Shown in pieces: positions 10,637 to 20,599 of a DNA stretch of 64,000 nucleotides. The notes below the pieces were generated by a model. The model was not told the DNA's origin. It ran no database searches and worked only from the letters and a program-made list of their open reading frames with translations. Origin of the DNA: Sipunculus nudus (taxonomy: Eukaryota; Annelida; Sipuncula; Golfingiida; Sipunculidae); the NCBI GenBank assembly GCA_026874595.1, contig CM049314.1:57522300-57586299 (forward strand), written 5' to 3'. A program made the position numbers and the translations under genes. Every line of letters starts with the position of its first letter. The stretch's first letter is position 1.

Positions 10637-13600
10637 GTAGTATAAAAATAACTTATTCTTAATGATAAGTTATGACTTCAGCAATAATCATAACCCCATG
10701 CATATAAAACCTGAGATAAAGAAGGCTTATCAATAACATATTCTTATCAAATGGATACTCTCACTCTCATTTAATAGATAGTGCCACCAACAGGTAGTGG
10801 ACCTATCCTTAAAAAATCTGCAGCATCGCTTCTGATTCAAGGCTTTAACCTTTGGCCTTGTTCAGTTTCTTTTAATGCACATTAGCAGTTTTTTTTGTCA
10901 ACATCAAAAGATGGATTACAATCCTTCTACTGTTTTAGGTTTCTCAGTCAGATAATACCATTGCCAAGTGCTTCTGTACAGTGTTTGATCAAGCCGTTAC
11001 AACAAAAAATGCAAGTCTGTCGATCGGTTACTTCTGTGATTCATGGAGCCATGAAATGTGGGAAGGATTTTATCAAGAGCCCTGACGACGATGATGTTGA
11101 AATGATTGTGCCGACGGAGAAGTAATTTTCACTGATTCTGCGAAAATTTTTAATAAATATTTTATCTTGATTCGCACAATATTTAATGTTAGCGTAAAAA
11201 TCTGAAGCATATTTTTCACGTTTGTACTCTCGTACACATGCGTTTAAGAAAAAAATGAAACAAACGTGCAGCAAGTAACATTAGAATTCCTTTGTTATTG
11301 AAATTACTTATAAAAGATTTATAACGTTGTCATTGTTGTAAATTAAACAAAAAGGGAGAGAATATAGTTTAAGCATACGATCTTGAGATGTAAGGTAGTC
11401 CATGATTTAGATATTATTTCATACAAGTGTATTTAATATGTAATAAACAAACCTTTCAACTGCAGGATTGAAGCTCCACGTGATTGTTTGGAGAGGTACA
11501 CGGTGTATATGCAAGACAAGGAATCTCATCTTTACTGGGAAGCGGACGGCAATGGACAGATATTAATGACATCCCTCGACTTCGCAAACATTAAAAAGTG
11601 TGAGTAAACGGTATAATCAATTCTATAAAAAGCTAACTGTATATGAATTTTGACTTTCCTGAGAAATGGTAATATTATATGTCTTCAGATGTGACTGATT
11701 TACCCAATGTCTGTCCTCTTTCCTTTCAATAGAGCAGTTTCTGGGACCGATCCTTCCTCATTAAGATTAAATGACGAAAATGGGTAAACTTGTTTTAATA
11801 TTTCTTGTCCTGATTAAAATATTCACAAAACGTTTAACCCGTTGAGACCGATGTTCACTATATCAAATGGGTAAGTCAAATATATAGAAATTTTGAAACT
11901 GAAAATATAGCATTTTAAGCGAGTGTAGGAGTACACAATGATAGAGTGATAGTGTAAGCATAAGTTGCACTTACATTGCAACATATCATTAGTTGTCCAT
12001 ATTGTGAATTAATTATAATTAATGTAAAATAGTGTTCCGATAATCATCATAAACATTGGCATAACCATAATATGCGAATCCAACTTGTGTAATGGAATTT
12101 GCAACTTCTCATTTAAATGAGACGGTAAGAACTAGTTTTCAGTTGTTTTATAATGATTGTTTGTATGACACGATATCTAATGGAGCATTAATAGTTGGCA
12201 TCCGTTAGAAAGCACTGGAGGTGACTTCTTTGACTAACTTAATGACATTCTCGATCAATTTCACTTTCAAGGCATTTTTAATTTATACTATTGATACTAT
12301 GGTTGTTTATAAAAAGTGATAAACCTATTACGTGAACTACTGACTGAACGTCGTAATATTTCAGACCGTTTTCGGCTGTTTGTCTATCGTTACAACAAAG
12401 GTAAACATCCAGCAGTGGTGGTTATATCTACAACTGACGGGAGCAATCAGTATGTAGACATACCGAACTCACATCATAATCTTAAGTTAAAGGTAAGGCT
12501 GTCGCATTCTGTCCAAATAAACAGGTAAAAATATATGCTAAAAGATAATTTTTGGAGAGCAGTAGAATGCACCAAATTCGTACCTGGTCGTGACCAGTAA
12601 GTCGGAGATGTTTATTAAAATGTATCGACATACACCTATATTCTTTTCAATGGGTTCTTGTCACAATTATGAAGTGATGTCCAATCATTATCGATCATTA
12701 TCGATTCTTGAGCAGTATGTGACAGGAGATGTATGCGTACTAAGGCGACAAAATGTGAATTTTTCAAAACAGGTTTATAGGTTTAAGGTCTTTATAGGTC
12801 TTAATAGGTCTTTAATTTGATGATAATTTCTGTCATATTTGTAATGCAAAGTGTAAATAAGACCTTATTCGGTAACATCAGGTTCCTAGATCCCGCCATT
12901 AATCTTAAAGTCCAAGTCTCAGCACGGAGGTCGATTAGTGTCATATGCCCGATTTCTATGTATCAAAACACGATGTTATGTCCATTTAACATTAATCTAG
13001 CAATTGAATCAATTAATACGACAATTTGAAACTGGCGCGCCGAATACACTCCGGAAACTGCCGAAAGCCAAGGGGGAAACCGTGACGTCACGTGTGGAAG
13101 TCGTCTCACACAAGCATCATGGCGGTGATGCAAAGTAAACAATCCGATGAAACTTCCTATGCGTAAGTAACAACCAAGCGTCCACCGACTATGGTTCAAA
13201 ATAAGTTATTTCGGAAGTATGTCAGAAAGTGATTGTAGTGATGTAGAATTTGAAAATCCTTGAGATATTGAACCATTTCGATCTGAGCCATTGGCTCGAC
13301 GAGGCGAGATCGAAGGAGGGTGTACCGAGTCTGACAGTGACAGCCGTGTCAACAAAGAATCCGATGAACCGTCTCGGGCGTCTATGGGAGCAGGCACCAA
13401 TGACTGGTAATTATTTTATTTTACTCTTACACTGAGTACATCTCAAGTTTCTGTAATTGGGGCAGGTTGATTATTACACTGAAATAAATATCGCTCAACC
13501 AACGCATGTAGCACTGAATGATTTATATGACAGTCATAGGTTTTCCTGGAAAGATGGGTCCCAGCTAGCCCGTTCCTGTGATTTATAAAAATGCCATTAC

Positions 13601-16453
13601 TTATCAGTCAGTGGTCATATCTTGTTGATTTAAGAACCATATTGAATAAGATCCTGGAGCAAAAACCAATCTTGCAGTGTATTTATTATCTGAAAATCTT
13701 TATTTTGAAAAAATACTGATGTACCAAATATTAAAGTTGTCGTTTGACAAGTGACTAAATGTGAATTCTCAACCTGGATGCTATTAAAATTGTAAAATTA
13801 TTTTTACAATACTAATAATGATAACATTATAAAATTTATACTTTTTATTAAAAAATTAAATTTTCACTTTTATTTTTGCACATGTTACATGCACATATAT
13901 ATAATTATTAAATATTTAAAAAAGAATAATTTTGCAAATACTAGATATATACTAGTAATATTCAGGGGCGGATCCAGGATTTAGAAAAAGGGGGCATCTC
14001 CAGGATTTAGAAAAAAAGGGGGGGGGTCCAACCCAGGAGGACAAATGAAAACCCTAAAAAAATGGTCCTCAGGTCTGAAAAAGGGGGGGCCAGGCAGCAA
14101 TTTTAGGTCTGAAGCCTTTTAAAAAAACGTTGTTTCTGATGAAAAAGGGGGGGGGTCCGGACCCCCTGGTTCCGCTTCTGATATTTACAGATCTTTTATG
14201 CATTCCAATAGCCTTGCAAGGGTTATTGTTTTCACTCAATTCTCCGTGTGTGCAGGGGTGTCAATATAGGTAGGAGTGGGGGGGGGGGGGCAGGGATATA
14301 TATCCCCCACTCTTTTTGGCAAGAAGGAAAAGAATGGTCAGTGTAATCACCCCCCCCCCACCACCACACACACACTTTTCTGAGAATATATTAAATTTTA
14401 CAAATGAAATATATTAATTAATTGAATAGTAAACTTTTGTTCAATTTACGATCTTATATATGCCTTTTTTCTAACTTTGATTATCCTCCCATGCCTGTCA
14501 TCCCCCCTCCAACCTTGCGTATCATATCAACACCCTGCAAATCACCCCTCCCCCCATCCTTGAAGCCAGTGTGTGTGTGTGTGTGTGTGTGTGCAAGGTA
14601 TCTTAATAATTGCATTACAGATGTTATTGCAGTTTTACATATAGATCAGTTAAGTGAAAATCTCAGGTGATTTCATTTTGGTGTAAATTCAACTCTGGGG
14701 TTAATGGTTTATGGAGTTTTATAGCTTATTTGTTTACACCTAAGGACATATGTAACCAGATGAACCTATATATGGCCATCTTTGGAGTGTAGTCATGATG
14801 TCACTCCACATGCCAATCCCCTCAAAGGTGTCAGTAAATCTTCATACAGCAAGGCAGACCAAGTTTGTTGTTCATTGTGTTTATAGCCAAGGGCAGCTAT
14901 ATCCCAATGTCCAGGGGTGATTTTCAAAATAATCTGAGTGGAAAAAAAGTTCCCAGGAATAACACAGGTTAATTTACATTTCAGAACACTACCTCTGAAC
15001 ATAATCTTCCACTCAGGACATGCATCCCCAATCAGACACTTTTTAATTTTTCTTTAATCATCCTTTGAGATATTGACATTACTTATGATACACAGCATGA
15101 CTTTTTGTAGGAAATACAGATACACCACATTCAGGCAGCAGGTTTGATGGAACTGGGGATTCCTTGGAAGACACATCAGGATACCACTACCAGCATGTGC
15201 AGTGAAAAGGATTGAGCAGGCATTTATGTCACATGATGGGACATAACTTTATAAAGGGTTCAGATGCCCTAGATGGAACTGATGGGTGTTCATCCTTGAG
15301 CACATTGATGATATCTTAGTTGATAAGATGTAACAATGAACTTCATTATTTCAGTGCACAAGATCTTACACCACAATTATTAGAGCATATTAAATCAATT
15401 CTTGCAGTCAAATGCACACATATCCTGTATAATAGCAGTAATCAAGTTTTTACAATTACAAGATGCAGAAATGGAGCCTTCAAGTCCATGTGCACAATGT
15501 TGTGTTTGAGCTCAAGTTTACCAGCAGGCATCTGGCGAATATAAGTTTGATTCCGCCACTTCTTGTGCAGGTTACAGTTGTTGCATATCTCGCTTACCTG
15601 GACTGCTGTTCCTTAACAAGAATCACCCGATCGTGTGTACAAGATGTGCTGTTTGGACAGATGCTAAACAACTCCATCAGTTGTGAGTGGAATAAAATAA
15701 ATTTGGCACTTGATCTCGGTGTATTTCTTCATATAAGCTAATGCTTTTGGACCATAAAGGTCCTTAAATAGGGCCACGCAGTCAAAAATATCCTCAAATC
15801 CAAACCCTGATGCCATATTGGATATCACATTGGCCTGAAACTTATCACCCCAAATAACCTGAATGGGATCTATATTCAGAAAATTTCTAAAAGATTACTT
15901 AGATGAGGCATTAAGAGGTTCTTAAGGTACATGTATGTGCTTGGAAGCTGCATTGGATTTGGATTTATAGGAATGATGGATGGACCAAGGACTGATGGAC
16001 AGACATCAAGGCAATTATTCTTGAGCGGAGCCTGAATAAAGTCAGTCAGCATGAACAGATTGAATAAACTTATCTCATTTTCTTTACTTCATATTTATAT
16101 ACTGATATAAGAAAAATCTATAATAAATATCAAATTTATAAAGATTAAATATTTAACAATAAGTTCATTGAAGGATGAATCGGTATCATAATCTTCATCA
16201 TCAGAAGGGAAGTATTCATCATCTTTATAAACTGGTGGTGCTTCATCATCATCATCATCATTATCATCTGCTTCTTCTTCTTCACTGAAGATCTGCTATC
16301 TTCTGTATTTTGGCCGACCAGAGCTTCACCAATCAGTGAGCACTGGACACCAGCATTTTTTGTGGATACATTCACTGGGCAACCTGAATTTGAAACAATA
16401 TGCCATTTTCATTGATTTCCAGGACAACTGAAAGATAACTTTTTCATTTGTAA

Positions 16454-16525
<72 letters not shown>

Positions 16526-19500
16526 TAACATAACTTTTCATAAGATCTGTTCACACAATATTCATAGTATTTATGCTTTATTAAAATAAAATTGTGCATG
16601 TGAAATAATATAGGGTAAATAAGGCAAAACGTCACAACTGTAAGCATTAAATGATTATTTAAATCAGAGTGGCCACTGTAATTTGTTAACAAACAATGGG
16701 GGTTATGTACACACCCCTTGACGCACCCCTAATTTGCTGGCTGACTGCCAGGCGATTTGGCAGGAGTGGTGGGTGTTCACAGGTTTCCCTGGAACAAAAG
16801 GGCATAATCCCAGCTTAAAAAAATGCAACAACTTTGCACTAGGCCTCGGAGTAGATTAAGCACAAAAACCGTGTTTACATGGGCGATAATAAGATATATT
16901 CAAATCACGTAATAATTGCTCAAAATTTAAAATATATAAATAACTTTCCCTTTTAGCAGTCAATTTACTCACAGTTATCAGGTGGAGCCCTTTTCTTGTG
17001 ACCTAGCAGGCTTCACACCTTTTCCCAGCGAGTACCTCGGGCGCTTGGCGGCGTTATATTGTCCCGGCCCTTGACTGAAGTTGAAGCAAGGCTGGATCCA
17101 CTCTCAGTCGGCCTTGCAGCGGGTTCTTGTGGATTTATACTCGGAATTGCCCCTTGTATCAGATCTAGTTGTTTTCTTAAATATCCGGCTTACCATTGCT
17201 GATAGTTTTTAAAATCGTCAGGAATCCGGAATTGTGCCCCATACATGACACTGGAAAGTTTTGCAAGGAGTTCCCGACCTACAATCGGCTCGTCCCTGTC
17301 TGACAGGTCCCACTTTTTTTCCTTAAACGTACGTCTTTCGGCCAATTGTGGACGTTCACACTATCCTTGTTGGTATTATTGCATCCACTAAGAACATCTC
17401 GCTTCGTCATTTTGATACTGTGTAAGATCTACAGTGTTTGTCGAGGGGAAAAAACACGGCAGTCAAGGATGCAGACCGGCAAGACGCGGCATGTTGACCC
17501 ATGTGATGTTTACCCAGCGGTGCCACACGTGACGTCACTGAAGCCACGCCCACCGCGTATCACCGAGTGCACCTTTACACTCAGGAGCGTGATCACCGTG
17601 ATGTTTCACGGATAAAATGGAGCATAAATTCGATCTCGTTCAGCTTGAAACTGTGTTGTAAGCACTGTATTAACTTATTAAAAGGGTACATGACGCTTTT
17701 TTAACTTATAAAAGTGCATGAAACTTGGACTTTAATATTTTGGCCAATACCGAAACCACAGTTGGCATCAATGATATTACTTTGAAAGGTGCACTTTGGA
17801 AAAGAGACATATATGTTCCGAATAAGTTATTCCCTTCAAATATAAACTCTCTGTGAACATTCTTCTTAACCAATCTTAATACACCTATAAATTGTTATTA
17901 ATCGAACCTCAGATAACTTAGCATCCTGACAAAGTTTTTTTTTTGCTTTCTGTTGGTAATTTTTTAAATGATAATAAATTTCTATTAAATCTAATCAATC
18001 AATAAGACCTCGGCTAATGTTTTCAAAATAACAAAACATTGGTTATTATATGAATAGCTGTCGAGAGTAGTTTTAATGAATTCCCGTAAAGGTCGGTTGC
18101 CGCGACTTGCATAGAACGTGGAGTGTTCAACCCAAAAATTTACTCTACTTCTTCAGAAGAAGCGGAAGTGACGTCAAATTTGAACTTGTTGCCCGGCCCG
18201 GTGAGTACATATAATGCAGTATAATGGTATTATTGTTCACCATACAGCTAAGCCACTATGATTGAAGAGAATATCTGACCTGCTAACCAAAAAATTAATG
18301 TCATAATAATCTGTAACATTGCAAATGTGTTAACCACATGAAGGTCATCAACACATGTGTAAAACTCTTGTAATTAGATAATAGTATTTGGAAATATTAA
18401 CTGCTTTGGATAAATATACAAGCAGTTAATGTATCTGGGTTATGACAAGATAGCCTTATTTTTAATCTAGTTTTTGAGGGTACCAGAAAATAGTCCCTAT
18501 ATCATTATTTAAATTAACTTTTTGCAGACACGTTCATTACTCTTGACAGCAGGCATAGGATCTGTGTTAAAAATTTCCCGCACTGGTTTAACGTGTGGCC
18601 GATGATAGGTGTTTCCGGTCGCGAGATGGCGACACTTACCTGTTCAGGGAGAAACGGTCAGCCATTGGTTCTAAATGTCCGGGAAAACAAGCTAGTTGCT
18701 GAAGACAAAAACCCGAGCAGCGAAGGCAATTACCATTTCGTTATTTGGTCAGAAAGATCTGGTCTGTTGACAGTTTTTGATGTATCTTTATAATTTGCTT
18801 ACGTGAAGTGTTAGTGGGAGAAGAACTCCTTCGTATGCTAGAAATGTAATCTTTGTTGTTAAGCATTTCGTATGCTAAAACTTTCCTGTGCCTGAGTAAA
18901 ACCCCGGTTACAACAGGTTCCTGCAGTAAAGTTGCATTTCCTTCATAACAATAGTCAACAGACATATGTATAATAAGCTTTTAATAATATCGATAGGCAC
19001 AGCCTTGGAATTACATATAGACCTTACACTAGGGGGAGGATTTAGTTGGTTTCCTTGCCCCCTTCTCGGCCTATTAAATGTTTTAAAATGCCTTTTAAAC
19101 TATAGCGGATTGCAGCAATATAAATCCCCTAAAACCCATCATCTACCCGTGTAATATGACATTCATTACCTTTTTAAATGTATATAATTTTTATCAAGTA
19201 AATTCATTTTAAGTAATGACAAGTAATCTCTAAAAAAATCCCTTGGTTTCAAGGGCAAAACGTTATATGTATCTTTCAGATAACTTCCAGATATATCATT
19301 ATGACTACCGGGTTGGGGATGGCACCTGGCAAGCTGTAGTTCTTTATCACGTCGCTAGTGGGCGTGTTATACGGGCAAATGTCTTTACGTATTCGCTCAG
19401 GAATACCGGTATCGTAACAGAGGTAGGAATTGGTTTGGTTTTTGTTATCGCTCCTTTATCGCAAGTCTTTTTTTCCATGTATAATATTGAACGGATAACA

Positions 19501-19570
19501 CAAATTATAGGATATATGCTATTCACTCAGAATCTTTCTCAATTCAATCAAACGTATGACATGCATATTG

Positions 19571-19623
<53 letters not shown>

Positions 19624-20568
19624 GCTTCCTTGATGGTTAACTACTATAATGCAATAGTCTTAGACAATTCATTTTGGTAGAAAAAATGGCATGTGATATC
19701 ACATTTAAATTGTAGGTTGTATGTGTAACCCCTAAAGGTGGACACGTAAACAACTATTACAGTCTTGTTTCATTAAAACATTTAAGATAATCAAGGGTGC
19801 TCATATATGTGTACTTGGCAGGAAGAGAGTAATCCGGACGCTTTAGGAAAGCTTGAAATGGCAGATGGACGCGTGTTTTTGTTACAGAGGTCAGAAGATA
19901 GCATTACTCTGGCATGTCATGAAGATCCAGGTGATGTTTTCCTTGTCAAATTGTAAAACAACTAAATGGATATTATGTAAAATACAAATAAGAGTACACT
20001 GAAGAATTAAATAGTGATAACATATTGCGTAATAAATACACAACACTGAATTAGTTTTGTAAATTATTATTAAATCGATACTCAATATTTAGATAATAAA
20101 AATGTAAGATTGCAATAAAAGATAGAAAACACTGTTGGACATTGAAACTTTCAAGACATTTATATTAGTATTATTTTAGATTTTTTCAAGAGATATGTTC
20201 ATAAAAGCTCTTATTGAATATTTATTTCAGATATGTGGCTCGCCGTTCAATTGCAGTTACAGTCCGGCGTTCACCCGGTCATTGTGACATCAAGAACCTC
20301 ACGAAACCAAAAAGCTCACTTTCAATTTACAAAGCTTCAGAGATCCAAGAGTAAGAAAAAGCGAAGGTTTCTTCAAAGAAGACACTGTGTCAGAAGATCA
20401 CAACGTATGTATGGTCATGGCTCAGTTATAAACCCATCTATTCAGGATAAGGCGCCGGTACGGTCCCAGGATTTGTTAGAAAATGTCAAAATCTCACAAC
20501 AGCCGCAATGGTGTCATGGCTATTCCTCTTTAACTCCCCGCCGTGGGGCACTTTTAGTTCGGAGTTAA
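10582..20568 (+). CDS. Beta-trefoil cytokine-like gene (IL-1/FGF superfamily candidate), alternative 3' exon sets
   Basis: Shared exons are 10582-10636, 10911-11121 and 11466-11599. Form A adds 12365-12524, 18115-18200 and 18528-18793 (912 nt, 303 residues). Form B adds 19280-19422, 19822-19930 and 20231-20568 (990 nt, 329 residues). All introns are GT-AG, all phases agree, and both totals divide by three without internal stops. Both alternatives complete the same Tyr codon after exon 3. The protein has a Cys-rich N-terminus without a clear signal peptide and an acidic SPDDDDVEM stretch. A strand-rich region follows (YTVYMQDKESHLYW, then FRLFVYRYN or FQIYHYDYR). Form A has FELVARPDTFIT, close to the IL-1 signature region. 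Form B's SRNQKAHFQF end and basic tail look more FGF-like. Extracellular signalling is inference. The ATG and exon 1 are the weakest parts. A 4.8-kb transposon lies in intron 4 of form A. Confidence 0.55.
10911..11121 (+). CDS. Cytokine-like gene exon 2 (pro-region)
   Basis: The acceptor is a T-run followed by CATCAAAAG. The donor GTAATT after GAGAA is non-optimal but leaves AA, which with the first G of exon 3 restores the Lys codon. It encodes a basic/Cys-containing stretch and then the acidic KSPDDDDVEMIVPTEK segment, a plausible processing region before the trefoil. Cleavage is speculation. Confidence 0.5.
11466..11599 (+). CDS. Cytokine-like gene exon 3 (first trefoil strands)
   Basis: Acceptor ACTGCAG, donor GTGAGT, phase 2 to phase 1. 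It encodes IEAPRDCLERYTVYMQDKES and then a HLYWEADGNGQ hairpin, ending NIKK plus one T. It is the common donor exon for both alternative sets. No copy exists in the inverted arm at 4-6.6 kb. Confidence 0.6.
12365..12524 (+). CDS. Cytokine-like gene exon 4 (form A)
   Basis: Acceptor ATATTTCAG; starts AC, making TAC (Tyr) with exon 3. It encodes FRLFVYRYNKGKHPAVVVIS, the counterpart of FQIYHYDYRVGDGTWQAVVL in exon 4b. Two donors are possible. GTAAAA at 12525 gives phase 2 and fits exon 5. GTAAGG at 12493 is stronger but ends in phase 0 and fits no form A exon found. It could instead fit exon 5b at 19822, which starts in phase 0. Confidence 0.55.
12661..12908 (+). repeat. Left part of the plus inverted-duplicate arm
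   Basis: Reverse complement of 6385-6625, ending at the TTAA where the transposon is inserted. Non-coding intron sequence. Confidence 0.88.
12905..12908. repeat. TTAA target-site duplication, left
   Basis: Matches TTAA at 17732-17735. The paralogous locus has only one TTAA (6385-6388). Confidence 0.88.
13083..13097. promoter_or_regulatory. Sub-terminal TGACGTCACGTGTGG motif, left end
   Basis: A CRE-type palindrome (TGACGTCA) overlaps a CACGTG E-box about 175 bp inside the left end, upstream of the plus-strand ORF. The inverted counterpart lies at 17524-17537. Confidence 0.45.
13218..13412 (+). pseudogene. P2X7-ballast-like protein, N-terminal exon relic
   Basis: ATG followed by an acidic stretch (SESDCSDVEFENP, then a TGA) and EPFRSEPLARRGEIEGG, ending GAGTNDW at a GTAATT donor. 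Animal proteins with a P2X7 C-terminal-like domain often start with an EPYxFEPLA-type acidic N-terminus ending in a TDW motif before the zinc-binding part. One in-frame stop makes this copy dead. The assignment is from memory of the family. Confidence 0.5.
13963..14180. mobile_element. Small TIR element (hAT-like MITE) nested in the transposon
   Basis: 218 bp with imperfect ends CAGGGGCGGATCCAGG and, inverted, CAGAAGCGGAACCAGG. The interior is G-rich repeats of AAAAAGGGGG. Target duplication is unclear (AATATT against ATATTT). The CAGGGGCGG type of end is common in hAT MITEs. Confidence 0.6.
14566..14595. repeat. (GT)n microsatellite
   Basis: About 13 GT units. Confidence 0.95.
15108..15290 (+). 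pseudogene. P2X7-ballast-like domain exon relic
   Basis: After a TTTGTAG acceptor the frame reads RYTTFRQQV, stop, WNWGFLGRHIRIPLPACAVK, RIEQAF and later YKGF. The known domain pattern is YRxxAYRQ, W, LGRxxRxxxPSCxVxxIRxxFP, YxGF. In P2X7 receptors this domain forms the cytoplasmic zinc/nucleotide-binding ballast. Related proteins without a channel are scattered in invertebrate genomes. Two in-frame stops. Confidence 0.6.
15500..15735 (-). pseudogene. Kolobok-type transposase relic, middle part
   Basis: Minus-strand frames read KFILFHSQLMELFSICP and then THDRVILVKEQQS. After a frameshift they read ICNNCNLHKKWRNQTYIRQM and PAGKLEL. This follows the order typical of THAP/Kolobok-like transposases: a K(F/Y)IVFxxxLMxLFxxCP block, a C-x2-C block with a Trp, then a MPAGN-like block. 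It is broken by frameshift and stops. Catalytic residues downstream cannot be traced. Confidence 0.5.
16150..16375 (-). pseudogene. Kolobok-type transposase relic, acidic linker
   Basis: Minus strand after a TTCAG acceptor reads CPVNVSTKNAGVQCSLIGEA and then, one frame over, an EEEEADDNDDDDDDE acidic run and PPVYKDDEYFPSDDEDYDTD. A VGVQC-type motif and acidic linker precede the core in this transposase group. Much of the acidic run is a TCA-repeat microsatellite. Confidence 0.4.
16457..16524. repeat. (TA)n microsatellite
   Basis: About 34 TA units within the transposon. Confidence 0.97.
17310..17410 (-). pseudogene. THAP-like N-terminus relic of the transposase
   Basis: Minus-strand ATG at 17410 gives MTKRDVLSGCNNTNKDSVNV and HNWPKDVRLRKK, then an A-run frameshift into KWDLSDRDEP. 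The GC-N and H-x-(F/W)PKD-x-x-LRKKW spacing is THAP-like. The first Cys is replaced by Asp and the distal C-x2-H pair is not seen, so identity is tentative. Confidence 0.4.
17524..17537. promoter_or_regulatory. Sub-terminal CACACGTGACGTCA motif, right end
   Basis: Inverted counterpart of 13083-13097, upstream of the minus-strand ORF. Confidence 0.45.
17732..17735. repeat. TTAA target-site duplication, right
   Basis: See 12905-12908. Confidence 0.88.
18115..18200 (+). CDS. Cytokine-like gene exon 5 (form A)
   Basis: Acceptor TTGCATAG, donor GTGAGT. AG from exon 4 plus A gives Arg. Encodes TWSVQPKNLLYFFRRSGSDV and KFELVARP; the final G plus AC of exon 6 gives Asp. The FFRRSG and FELVxxP blocks resemble strands 8-10 of IL-1 proteins. 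Conserved in the inverted copy. Confidence 0.55.
18528..18793 (+). CDS. Cytokine-like gene exon 6, terminal (form A)
   Basis: Acceptor TTTTTGCAG, stop TAA at 18791-18793. Encodes TFITLDSRHRICVKNFPHWF, then MATLTCSGRNGQPLVLNV and GNYHFVIWSERSGLLTVFDV. The TLTC..GxPLVL..FVIWSE order again looks trefoil-like, as if a second partial module follows the first. The inverted copy has a TAG in the HWF motif. Confidence 0.55.
19280..19422 (+). CDS. Cytokine-like gene exon 4b (form B)
   Basis: Acceptor ATCTTTCAG; starts AT, giving TAT (Tyr) with exon 3. Phase 1 to 0, donor GTAGGA. Encodes FQIYHYDYRVGDGTWQAVVL and YHVASGRVIRANV. Similar to exon 4 in position, phase and sequence, so a likely duplicated, mutually exclusive exon or the start of a tandem paralogue. 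Confidence 0.6.
19571..19621. repeat. (TA)n microsatellite
   Basis: About 25 TA units in the intron after exon 4b. Confidence 0.97.
19822..19930 (+). CDS. Cytokine-like gene exon 5b (form B)
   Basis: Acceptor TACTTGGCAG, donor GTGATG, phase 0 to 1. Encodes EESNPDALGKLEMADGRVFL and LQRSEDSITLACHEDP. Codon 16 is GGA here but TGA in the inverted copy. Confidence 0.6.
20231..20568 (+). CDS. Cytokine-like gene exon 6b, terminal (form B)
   Basis: Acceptor TTATTTCAG, stop TAA at 20566-20568. Encodes DMWLAVQLQLQSGVHPVIVT, SRTSRNQKAHFQF, then a strongly basic run (KSKKKRRFLQRRH) and a low-complexity tail. WLAV, R-QKxHF and a basic tail recall the C-terminus of FGFs; basic tails bind heparan sulfate in that family. 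No copy in the inverted arm. Confidence 0.55.
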
Positions 20569-20599
20569 ACTAAGAACTATGAACCAAGAGTAGGACATT

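Larger units (their letters stand above)
12909..17731. mobile_element. Kolobok-like TTAA DNA transposon, 4,823 bp, degraded
   Basis: Ends are AGTCCAAGTCTCA and, inverted, AGTCCAAGTTTCA, with matching sub-terminal CACACGTGACGTCA motifs at 13083-13097 and 17524-17537. TTAA flanks and an empty paralogous site at 6385 prove insertion. The minus strand holds pieces like a THAP/Kolobok transposase (17410 down to about 15500). The plus strand holds pieces like a P2X7 ballast domain protein (13218-13410 and about 15108-15290). All are broken by stops and frameshifts. Two transcription units starting near opposite ends and converging is the apparent layout. Superfamily is inferred from TTAA plus the protein motifs. 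Confidence 0.75.
17732..20045 (+). repeat. Right part of the plus inverted-duplicate arm
   Basis: Aligns with the reverse complement of 4150-6388, including exons 5, 6, 4b and 5b and a (TA)n tract at the same place. Confidence 0.9.

Noticed and set aside
12493..12498. Stronger GTAAGG donor as the end of exon 4
   Set aside because: It leaves phase 0, which fits no later form A exon. The GTAAAA donor at 12525 fits exon 5 exactly. Kept only as a possible link to exon 5b.
12590..12820. 76-codon ORF in the intron of the cytokine-like gene
   Set aside because: The same DNA in the inverted arm has frame-breaking changes. It is intronic duplicate sequence.
16145..16375. Poly-Met acidic-neighbour ORF
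   Set aside because: The Met run is a TCATCA repeat read out of frame. The acidic reading belongs to the transposase relic.
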